This document shows positions 1 through 10,043 of a stretch of DNA of 50,358 nucleotides, piece by piece (the stretch's first letter is position 1; every line of letters begins with the position of its first letter). The notes beneath the pieces were generated by a model. It made no database searches, had not been told where the DNA came from, and saw only the letters and a program-made list of their open reading frames with translations. The DNA lies in NCBI GenBank assembly GCA_030524105.1, contig JAUNHE010000010.1, forward strand, positions 1 to 50,358. The letters are read 5' to 3'. Source of the DNA: Rothia sp. (in: high G+C Gram-positive bacteria). Its GTDB lineage: Bacteria > Actinomycetota > Actinomycetes > Actinomycetales > Micrococcaceae. A program made the position numbers and the translations under genes.

Positions 1-173
1 ATAGCTAGGGTACCCAGGAGTAATAAGGGCAAATCCTCTTACCGGCTCCAGAATCATTTGCCCCGCCAGCCAAAGGTTTGAGATAATAAGGCTCATTCAG
101 AAGTCAACCGCTGCTAGAGCTTACCGATCAATAAGGGGCGGGCTGACACCCAAGAGAACGTTAGGAGCTGGCC

Positions 174-740
174 TTGGACGCAAGGGTTCAGCAGGCAAAA
201 CCGGAAGATTCAGGACCAGAGCCCCAGCAAAAGATCTGGCATAGCACCCACCCTACTCCCCTAGGCAAGATCTACCTGGCCAGTAACGGCTCCGCCCTCA
301 CAGGCGCCTGGTTAGAAGGCCAGCTGCATTTTGCCAGCGCCAAAGAACTGGGTTGCTACCAAAACCTAGAAGACCAGCCTCTGCTGAGCCAGGCCGCCCG
401 GGAACTGGACCAGTATTTTTCCCGCCAAAGAACCAGCTTTGACCTACCAATTCAACCGACCGGGACAGATTTTCAGCTGGCAGTATGGGCCTTACTTAAG
501 GAAATACCCTACGGGTTTACCAGCACCTACGGAGCTATCGCAGGCATCGTCGGCCCTCATGCCCCAGCTCAGGCGGTCGGCCAGGCCGTGGGCAGGAATA
601 AATGTCTTATTTTTATCCCCTGCCATCGGGTTATTGCTGCTAACGGAAGTCTCAGTGGTTTTTCTGCCGGAATAGACAAGAAAAAATATCTGCTCAACTT
701 AGAAAAGCCGGCAGCCACCCGGGCTAACCGACTTTTTTAA
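174..740 (+). CDS. ogt: Methylated-DNA--protein-cysteine S-methyltransferase
   Basis: Suicidal DNA repair protein that moves the alkyl group from O6-alkylguanine (and O4-alkylthymine) to its own cysteine. The protein is 188 aa, slightly longer than the usual 160–180 aa. The family signature PCHRV is present with the acceptor Cys at residue 150, followed by the C-terminal SGFSAGIDKKKYLL stretch. The residues before it read RNKCLIFIPCHRV instead of the common RNP(I/V)-xx-(I/V)PCHRV, a mild deviation. The likely start is TTG at 174, preceded by AGGAG at 163–167 with 6-nt spacing; no in-frame ATG fits better. It converges on the aquaporin gene with about 30 bp between them and no obvious strong terminator. 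Family assignment is firm; substrate range is inferred. Confidence 0.9.
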   Translation: MDARVQQAKPEDSGPEPQQKIWHSTHPTPLGKIYLASNGSALTGAWLEGQLHFASAKELGCYQNLEDQPLLSQAARELDQYFSRQRTSFDLPIQPTGTDFQLAVWALLKEIPYGFTSTYGAIAGIVGPHAPAQAVGQAVGRNKCLIFIPCHRVIAANGSLSGFSAGIDKKKYLLNLEKPAATRANRLF

Positions 741-771
741 GGAGAGTCCTGCCAGAGGCAGCAGACCTATC

Positions 772-1773
772 TTATGGTTCTTTGCTCTGCCGCCCTAAAT
801 CTACCTGCTGACTAGCGCCTACTTGACCTAACTGGGGAATGGAGCCCGTCGGAATATAGGTTGCAGCAGCGGAAGCAGCTGTTGCTGTGGTGTCCTCAGC
901 TTGCGGGATGATCTCCCCCGAGCGGGAGATGTACATGTGCTTGTTGGCCCAGAGGCCAAAGGCCAGCACCAAGAGAGCAAAGACCGTAGAAAGTAGCAAG
1001 AAAATGCTAACCTGCCCCTGGTAATAGAGTTTAAAGAAAGCGCCCCCCATAGCACCACCAGCCAGAGGAGCACAGACCGGCACCCAGGCATAGTACCACC
1101 GCGAGCTGCCCTTGCCGGCAATAGGCAAAATAGCGTGCATGATACGCGGCCCCAAGTCCCTAGCAGGGTTAAGAGCGTAACCAGTTTGACCACCCAGCCC
1201 AATCACCAGGACAGCCACCATAAAGCCAAAGGCCAGCGGCTTAAGAACATCATTAAGATCTAAGGTCAACCCAAGGTTAGCTCCTTGGAGGGAGGGACGA
1301 AAGTTAACACCAACGTAGAGGGCAGAGAAGACCAGCATAAAAGTACCAATGATTTCCGAAAGAGCATTCGTAAAATAATTGTGGATAGCTGGAACCGTGG
1401 CAAAGACACCCAGCTTTATCTTGGTGTCTGCCGTAGCCTTCCAGTGCGGCAGGTAGTTAAGATAAACCAGGCTGGCACCGGCCATAGCCCCCGCCAACTG
1501 CGAAATGACGTAACCTGGTAGCAGGGCCCAGTCAAACTCCCCGTAGGTGGCCAAACCTAAAGAAACAGCGGGATTAAGGTGTCCACCGGAGTAGGCGTGA
1601 GAGGCGTAGACCCCAAAGGCAACCGCAAAACCCCAGCCAAAAGCAATTGTAAAAAAGTTGTCTCCGTGCCCTTTGGAACGACGTAGTTCCACAGTAGCAA
1701 TGGAGCCACAACCAATAATAACCATGATCATGGTGCCAAGAAACTCGGCCAAATAGGGACTGATGCTGTACAT
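772..1773 (-). CDS. glpF: Aquaglyceroporin / glycerol uptake facilitator (MIP family)
   Basis: Six-helix membrane channel of the MIP family. Both pore loops are visible: GHLNPAVSL (NPA at residues 67–69) and LNPARDLGPR (NPA at 202–204). The Asp after the second NPAR (Asp206) is the hallmark of glycerol-permeable aquaglyceroporins rather than water-only aquaporins. At 333 aa it is longer than E. coli GlpF (281 aa); the extra length is a hydrophilic tail of about 70 residues rich in Ala and Thr. The start is ATG at 1773 behind GGAAGG. No glycerol kinase or glycerol-3-phosphate gene is adjacent, so whether it carries glycerol, dihydroxyacetone or lactate is unknown. It is divergent from the beta-glucoside operon, with about 460 bp between. 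Confidence 0.88.
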   Translation of the reverse strand: MYSISPYLAEFLGTMIMVIIGCGSIATVELRRSKGHGDNFFTIAFGWGFAVAFGVYASHAYSGGHLNPAVSLGLATYGEFDWALLPGYVISQLAGAMAGASLVYLNYLPHWKATADTKIKLGVFATVPAIHNYFTNALSEIIGTFMLVFSALYVGVNFRPSLQGANLGLTLDLNDVLKPLAFGFMVAVLVIGLGGQTGYALNPARDLGPRIMHAILPIAGKGSSRWYYAWVPVCAPLAGGAMGGAFFKLYYQGQVSIFLLLSTVFALLVLAFGLWANKHMYISRSGEIIPQAEDTTATAASAAATYIPTGSIPQLGQVGASQQVDLGRQSKEP

Positions 1774-2088
1774 GGATTGCCTTCCGAACTCAAAACAGTC
1801 AACTGAATTTCTTACCCAGTCTATGTGGTTTTATTTTTGCTTATTTGGGTTCATGTAGTTTTATCAAACGATAAAACCTGGATTAAGGCAAGCGTTTGGT
1901 GTAAAGGTACCCTAATTAACAAGCCTTATTTCAGGCAGGACTAACAAAAATGTGCCCAGTATTACAGTCCTTGAAGGACCTACACCACCGGGGCAGAAAT
2001 GCTAAAAAATAATTGCTAGGTTTCTAGACACAGACTGCTTAACCTGCCTATGATCCTTTCAGGCGGTTGTTACAACTGCCCTACCCTT
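1774..2088. other. Divergent regulatory gap between glpF and bglF
   Basis: No credible gene here. It must hold the glpF promoter (leftward) and the bgl promoter (rightward), but I see no consensus -35/-10 pair worth naming. Two palindromes stand out: an 8-4-8 inverted repeat GTTTTATC-aaac-GATAAAAC at 1858–1877, and GTCCTTGAAGGAC at 1967–1979. Either could be an operator; neither matches a site I can name. A further hairpin, GGCGGTTGT paired with ACAACTGCC (about 2063–2081), precedes the antiterminator target. Confidence 0.45.
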
Positions 2089-2137
2089 GGGGTTGTTACT
2101 TAAGTGGCCGGTACTTCTACCCGCTGCACTGGAGGCA

Positions 2138-2143
<6 letters not shown>
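2089..2143 (+). promoter_or_regulatory. Ribonucleic antiterminator (RAT) target for the BglG/LicT protein
   Basis: The leader of bglF carries the two conserved halves of a BglG/SacY-family RNA target: GGGGTTGTTACT at 2089–2100, and GAGGCAAGACCT at 2132–2143 (known consensus GGATTGTTACTG and CAGGCAAAACCT). The spacing is longer than in the best-known 29–32 nt RATs, so the folded form would have an extended apical part. The 3' half overlaps the first arm of the terminator hairpin, as expected for mutually exclusive structures. The cognate regulator is encoded at 5801–6685. Assigned by pattern and context. Confidence 0.7.
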
Positions 2144-5652
<3,509 letters not shown>

Positions 5653-5677
5653 GTTGGCTCAAAAAAGCTATGCTCCT

Positions 5678-5770
5678 GCGGGGTGGGCTGGACGCCGAGT
5701 CTTTTGGCCCGCCCCGCTGGCGGTTGCTGGCAAGGATCAATAGCTTACCGGTAAACTGTTTTCATTGATC
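5678..5770 (+). promoter_or_regulatory. Two hairpins between bglA and the antiterminator gene
   Basis: First hairpin: GCGGGGTGGGC (5678–5688) with GCCCGCCCCGC (5707–5717), one G·U, no T tract after it. Second: GATCAAT (5735–5741) with ATTGATC (5764–5770), ending 30 bp before the antiterminator start. The first could limit read-through or stabilise bglFA mRNA; no second RAT consensus is visible here. Functional role is inference. Confidence 0.45.
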
Positions 5771-5800
5771 GTGTATAGCCTTAATGGGCCGGGGGTAGAG

Positions 5801-6685
5801 GTGAAAATTGTTCATATCTATAACAACAATGTTGTGCTTGCTCAGGACCAGTCGGCCCAGCAGCGTGTTGTTATTGGCAGGGGTTTAGCTTATCAAAAGA
5901 AAAAAGGGCAGCTGATCGACCCCGACCTTATTGAACAGACTTTTATTCCCGAAGCGAGTAAAGACCTCACCTATTCGGCGAGTCTGCTGGCAGCTATCCC
6001 CTCCCAGCTCCTTCTCTTGGCTGCCCAGCTCGAAGAATACGCCCAGCAGACGATGGGTTTTAAGATCAACCATAGTTTTGTCCTTGCCTTAGCGGATCAC
6101 CTCCACTATGCCCTAGAAAGAACCCAGCAGGGGATTCTCCTTGATTATCCTCTGGCTAGTGAAGTAGAAAGCCTTTACCCACGAGAGGTAGAGTTTGGCC
6201 GCTACGCCCTAAAAGTTATCAAAGATACCTATGGCTTAAGCCTGGCGGATGGTGAGGCCAGCACCATAGCCATGCACCTGGTTAATACCCAGTTTTCTGA
6301 TCATAATCTGGCTAAAACTTTTGGTATGACTCAGCTGCTGGCCCAAATTTTTTCTATTATTTCTTTTGCTTATCAGCAGCCCTTAGACCGCAGGCATCTC
6401 TCGGTGGCCCGGTTTGTAGCTCACCTGCGTTATCTTTTTGTTCGAGTAGAGCATCAAGAGCAGGGGCAGAAGACCAGTTCTCATCAAAGTATTAGTCGGG
6501 CGGTAGCGAGCTGCTACCCCAAAGCTAGCTCCTGTGCCCGTAAGGTAAGAATGCTGCTGGAGATGCATTTAAAGGCAGAACTCTCCGCTGACGAGCAAAC
6601 CTACCTGACAATTCATATTGCCAGGCTGGACCAGGACCTGTGGTCCCACGATTCACAAGACTCAGACCAGCAGGGCAAGGGCTGA
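5801..6685 (+). CDS. licT: BglG/LicT-family transcription antiterminator
   Basis: RNA-binding antiterminator controlled by PTS phosphorylation. The N-terminal co-antiterminator domain covers residues 1–55 (motifs NNNVVL and GRGLAYQKKKG). Two PTS regulation domains follow (about 70–170 and 180–290). All four regulatory histidines expected for LicT are present: His100 (ADHL) and His159 (AMHLVN) in PRD1, His208 (VAHLRYLFVR) and His272 (TIHIAR) in PRD2. The frame is open from 5765, but GTG at 5801 gives the family's normal N-terminus (VKIVHIYNNN) and a length of 294 aa. It would bind the RAT in the bglF leader when beta-glucoside is transported, closing an autoregulatory loop with bglFA. Confidence 0.92.
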   Translation: MKIVHIYNNNVVLAQDQSAQQRVVIGRGLAYQKKKGQLIDPDLIEQTFIPEASKDLTYSASLLAAIPSQLLLLAAQLEEYAQQTMGFKINHSFVLALADHLHYALERTQQGILLDYPLASEVESLYPREVEFGRYALKVIKDTYGLSLADGEASTIAMHLVNTQFSDHNLAKTFGMTQLLAQIFSIISFAYQQPLDRRHLSVARFVAHLRYLFVRVEHQEQGQKTSSHQSISRAVASCYPKASSCARKVRMLLEMHLKAELSADEQTYLTIHIARLDQDLWSHDSQDSDQQGKG

Positions 6686-6704
6686 AGAGGCTTCAAAAAA
6701 TTTG

Positions 6705-7907
6705 TTATTCTTCGAACTCTAAAGAATTATTTTTTGCTACCGTAAAAAATGGAATTAAAGACACTAGGCAGAGTAAAGCAATAAAAATAGTTAGAAATTC
6801 CTGGATTTGAAGTAGACTTCCCAACCCAAAAAATAACATACCTACAGGAATTGCCCCAGTAGTTAATAAGGAATCCCAGTTGGCAAAAATTCTTAGTTGC
6901 TGGGTAGAGAGTCTTTTTTGAATAGTGGTATCCCAGGATATTCCTGCCGATGTCATAATAAGAGCAGCAGAAAATGAAAAAAGGACTATGAGCAGCAAGG
7001 CCGAACCGTAGGCAAAGAAGACAATCTGCAAACTTATCAGTAAACCGGCTAGCATCTGAAGTGACTTCCAAGAGATCTTTTGAAATACTCCGATCAGCTG
7101 ACCTGCCGACCCTACGATCGAACCGGCAGCTAGTGCAGTAGAGACAACAGCCCACTCTGTTGCGCTAAAACGGTTGACGATAAAAGCAGGTCCTGCAACT
7201 CCAGAGTATCCGATGATCAAGCTGATGAGCAGCCAGGTTAGGAGCCCATATATTGACCACTGTGGGAGAAGTTTAAAATCATTAAAACGACGGTTTTTCA
7301 CCTTGTCAGAGTCCTTGACTGGGGATGCTTTTTCTGCGGAAGGTTTTATAAAGAAAAATAGTATAACTCCAATAGAAAAAGTTATGGCATCAAAAATTAA
7401 TATTGGAAGGAACCCAACCCATAAAAAGATAGAAGTAGAAACCGCTGGTGCGATGATCATGAGTGAATCTGTCAATAAATTTGTAACAGAATTAAACTTT
7501 TGAAGGTTATTTTTAGAGACTATTTCTGGAGTTATTGCAAATCGTGCAGGCGTAAAAAATGCCGTTGCCAGCCCGTAGATAAGAGAAGAAATGCTCATGG
7601 CAAGGATAGATTCGCTCAGCATGATCACCCATATGACCAGACCCACTTGGGCAAATAAACGAACGATATCTGCGCCGATCATAGTATGTTTGAGGTTGAG
7701 GGCTGGAAATTTCCGAAATAATAGAGTTCCCGCAAACCTCCCGCACCATAGGGCCAGAAGAACCACCGTGAAACCGGATCCGGTAGCGTCTACCCTCAAA
7801 CCTTCTAAGGCAAAAGCTGTGGGTATCAGCGCATCACCGCATACCGAAACAAAAATCGCAGCAAGAAAAATATTCTCTTGCCGAGAGAAGGAAATGTTCC
7901 TTTTCAT
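6705..7907 (-). CDS. Major facilitator superfamily efflux transporter
   Basis: 400-aa integral membrane protein with about 12 predicted hydrophobic segments. An early motif GDALIPTAFALEG, the loop GLATAFFTPARFAI and the overall layout resemble the EntS/MefA-like group of MFS exporters (siderophore or macrolide efflux). Codon use and composition are clearly more AT-rich than both neighbours (many ATT, TTT, AAA and AAT codons), which suggests horizontal acquisition. It stands alone, converges on the antiterminator gene with about 20 bp between, and diverges from the secreted nuclease gene. Start is ATG at 7907 in an AT-rich leader. The exported substrate cannot be told from sequence. Confidence 0.75.
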   Translation of the reverse strand: MKRNISFSRQENIFLAAIFVSVCGDALIPTAFALEGLRVDATGSGFTVVLLALWCGRFAGTLLFRKFPALNLKHTMIGADIVRLFAQVGLVIWVIMLSESILAMSISSLIYGLATAFFTPARFAITPEIVSKNNLQKFNSVTNLLTDSLMIIAPAVSTSIFLWVGFLPILIFDAITFSIGVILFFFIKPSAEKASPVKDSDKVKNRRFNDFKLLPQWSIYGLLTWLLISLIIGYSGVAGPAFIVNRFSATEWAVVSTALAAGSIVGSAGQLIGVFQKISWKSLQMLAGLLISLQIVFFAYGSALLLIVLFSFSAALIMTSAGISWDTTIQKRLSTQQLRIFANWDSLLTTGAIPVGMLFFGLGSLLQIQEFLTIFIALLCLVSLIPFFTVAKNNSLEFEE

Positions 7908-8123
7908 TATTTAATATTTTCTATTTGCTATCTCATGTGTGCACTCTTGACAAAAAGTTAAATACCCTCACCCATGCTAGGGGTCTGATTTTTCAAAGTC
8001 AATAGATATTGCTGATATCTGGGCGCCCTCACCCCTCGTCGGCTGGCAAATTTAACCTAGCCTAGCCCTGCTATCTTGTTTTATCATGTATAAACAATGC
8101 CAGGTATTTTTGTAAGGAACCCA
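7908..8123. other. Divergent promoter region between the MFS gene and the nuclease gene
   Basis: AT-rich on the MFS side and GC-richer on the other. On the minus strand TTGTCA followed 17 bp later by TAGCAA is a weak promoter candidate for the MFS gene; on the plus strand TTGACA at 7946 has no good -10 partner. No gene is visible. AAGGA at 8114–8118 is the nuclease ribosome site. Confidence 0.3.
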
Positions 8124-10037
8124 ATGACAACCACCAGGCCCTTTCCTCGCACAGTAGCTAGCAGCCTCATAACGCTTACGCTCTCTTTCTACCTCTGCTT
8201 CTACTTCCCAGCCCAAGCAAGTTTTGCTGCCCCCAACCAGCAGACCATAGCCGATATCCAGGGGGCAGGTTTCTCTAGCCCCTTCTCCGGCCAAACCGTC
8301 AGCACCCGCGGTGTTGTCACGGCAGCTTACCCCACAGGCGGACTAAAGGGTTTCTACCTCCAAAGTGCCGGCAGCGGAGGAGACCAACAAGGCACAGTCG
8401 AGCAATCAGAAGCTATCTTTATTTATTCCCCCCAAGGAGTCTCGCAGGTAGAAATCGGGGACTATGTGCAGGTCAGCGGAGAAGTTTCGGAACGCTTTGA
8501 ACAAACACAGATCAGTGTAGCCGCCAACAACCTTCGGGTACTTGACCAGCCGCATGCTCCCGTCAAACCGATAAAGACCGCCTTACCCAGCCAAGACAAT
8601 GAGCGCGAAGCCCTAGAAGGCATGCTGCTACTACCAAGCGGCCCCATCACGGTAACCGATAACTACAATACTCACCGTTACGGTGAAATTGGACTGGTTA
8701 ACGGTTCCCAACCACTACGAGCTGCAACAGATGTTGTCTCTCCAGGCCAAGAGGCTATTGACTACGAGGAGCATGCTGCCCAGCAAGTTTTTTACCTTGA
8801 CGACGGGGCCAGCGTGGACTACACCAGAGGAGCAAGCGAAACTCCCCTACCCTACCTGGCCGGAAGCAATCCGGTGCGAGTAGGCGCTGAACTCACCTTT
8901 AAGAAACCGGTTGTCCTTACTTTCAACCGGGACCAGTGGCGGCTACAGCCAAGCTCTCCGGTAACCGGAGACAATGAAGAGACAACAAGCCCGGTTTCCT
9001 GGTCTCAGACTCGTCCGCAAGAACCTGAAAGGGTAGGTGGCGCTTTTTCCATTGCCAGCTTTAATGTCTTAAATTATTTTTCCACCACCGGAGACCAGCT
9101 AGAAGGCTGCCGCTTCTACCAAGACCGGCAGCAAAACCCGATCAGTGTTCAAGACGGTTGCCAGAGCCGAGGTGCCGCCAATCAAGAGAACCTTAAACGC
9201 CAGCAAGACAAAATTGTTGCGGCTATTCATACAATGGATAGCGCCGTCCTAGCCTTAGAAGAGATCGAAAATTCTGCTGTCTTTGGTAAAAACAGGGATG
9301 AAGCGCTGGACCATTTACTAGCCGGGCTTAACAGCTCCGCTGGCTTTACCAAGTGGGCCGCCCTTGCACCAAGCGGGGACATCCCGGCTAATGAAGATGT
9401 GATTCGGACAGCCTTTATTTATCAGCCCAGCAGAGTAAAGCCCCTGGGGCAACCAAAAATTTTAGCTGATCAAGCCTTTTCTAACGCCCGCCAACCCCTG
9501 GCCCAAGCCTTTGAACCCGTCAAGAAAAGCAGGACGTCACAAAAATTTGTGGCTATTGTTAACCATTTTAAATCTAAGGGATCCGGTTCCGGCCCCGGCA
9601 ATGAAGACAGTAAAGATGGCCAGGGCGCCTCAAACGCCAGCCGAATTGCCCAGGCCCAAGCCCTGGCAGACTTTGCTGCCGACCAGAAAAAACTCCATCA
9701 AACATCTAACCTGATACTGCTGGGAGATTTTAACTCCTACAGCCAGGAAGATCCTATGCGCCTACTCTACGACCGGGGTTTTGTCGATACTGCCAACCAC
9801 TACGGGGCTGGCCCCACCTACCTCTACAATGGCCGGCTTGGTTCACTCGACCACATACTGGTCAGCCAGGAGTTCTTAGCTCAAACCACCGGAACAACAG
9901 TCTGGAATATTAACGCGGCAGAGTCTGTAGGTTTGGAATACAGCCGCTACAACAGCAACATCACCAACCTCTATGCCCCGGACCCCTACCGTTCCTCGGA
10001 CCACAACCCCCAGCTTCTCGGTTTTAATCTTTACTAA
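8124..10037 (+). CDS. Secreted endonuclease/exonuclease/phosphatase-family DNase (ExeM/NucH type)
   Basis: Predicted extracellular nuclease of 637 aa. The N-terminus has a charged start, a hydrophobic core and a cleavage region ending near PAQASFAAP (residues about 30–38). An OB-fold-like domain follows (about 45–290), starting QTIADIQGAGFSSPF and typical of ExeM/NucH proteins. The catalytic domain begins around residue 310 (FSIASFNVLNYF) and has the metal-binding Glu in LALEEIEN, plus GDFNSY, SLDHIL and SSDHNP. The insertion with QSRGAANQENLKRQQDKI is characteristic of this subfamily. No LPXTG or other wall anchor is visible at the C-terminus, so it is probably released. The frame is open from 8097, but ATG at 8124 has AAGGA five bases before it and gives a clean signal peptide. 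Likely role: degradation of extracellular DNA for nutrients or biofilm remodelling. Confidence 0.88.
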   Translation: MTTTRPFPRTVASSLITLTLSFYLCFYFPAQASFAAPNQQTIADIQGAGFSSPFSGQTVSTRGVVTAAYPTGGLKGFYLQSAGSGGDQQGTVEQSEAIFIYSPQGVSQVEIGDYVQVSGEVSERFEQTQISVAANNLRVLDQPHAPVKPIKTALPSQDNEREALEGMLLLPSGPITVTDNYNTHRYGEIGLVNGSQPLRAATDVVSPGQEAIDYEEHAAQQVFYLDDGASVDYTRGASETPLPYLAGSNPVRVGAELTFKKPVVLTFNRDQWRLQPSSPVTGDNEETTSPVSWSQTRPQEPERVGGAFSIASFNVLNYFSTTGDQLEGCRFYQDRQQNPISVQDGCQSRGAANQENLKRQQDKIVAAIHTMDSAVLALEEIENSAVFGKNRDEALDHLLAGLNSSAGFTKWAALAPSGDIPANEDVIRTAFIYQPSRVKPLGQPKILADQAFSNARQPLAQAFEPVKKSRTSQKFVAIVNHFKSKGSGSGPGNEDSKDGQGASNASRIAQAQALADFAADQKKLHQTSNLILLGDFNSYSQEDPMRLLYDRGFVDTANHYGAGPTYLYNGRLGSLDHILVSQEFLAQTTGTTVWNINAAESVGLEYSRYNSNITNLYAPDPYRSSDHNPQLLGFNLY

Positions 10038-10043
10038 ACCTAC

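Noticed and set aside
1-173. Possible end of an upstream gene or leader before ogt
   Set aside because: No frame with family resemblance and no clear terminator or promoter; nothing supportable beyond the AGGAG used by ogt.
8051-8072. DtxR/iron-box-like sequence (TTAACCTAGCCTAGCC) before the nuclease gene
   Set aside because: Only the central CTAG-c-CTAG is symmetric; the outer arms do not match the 19-bp iron-box consensus.
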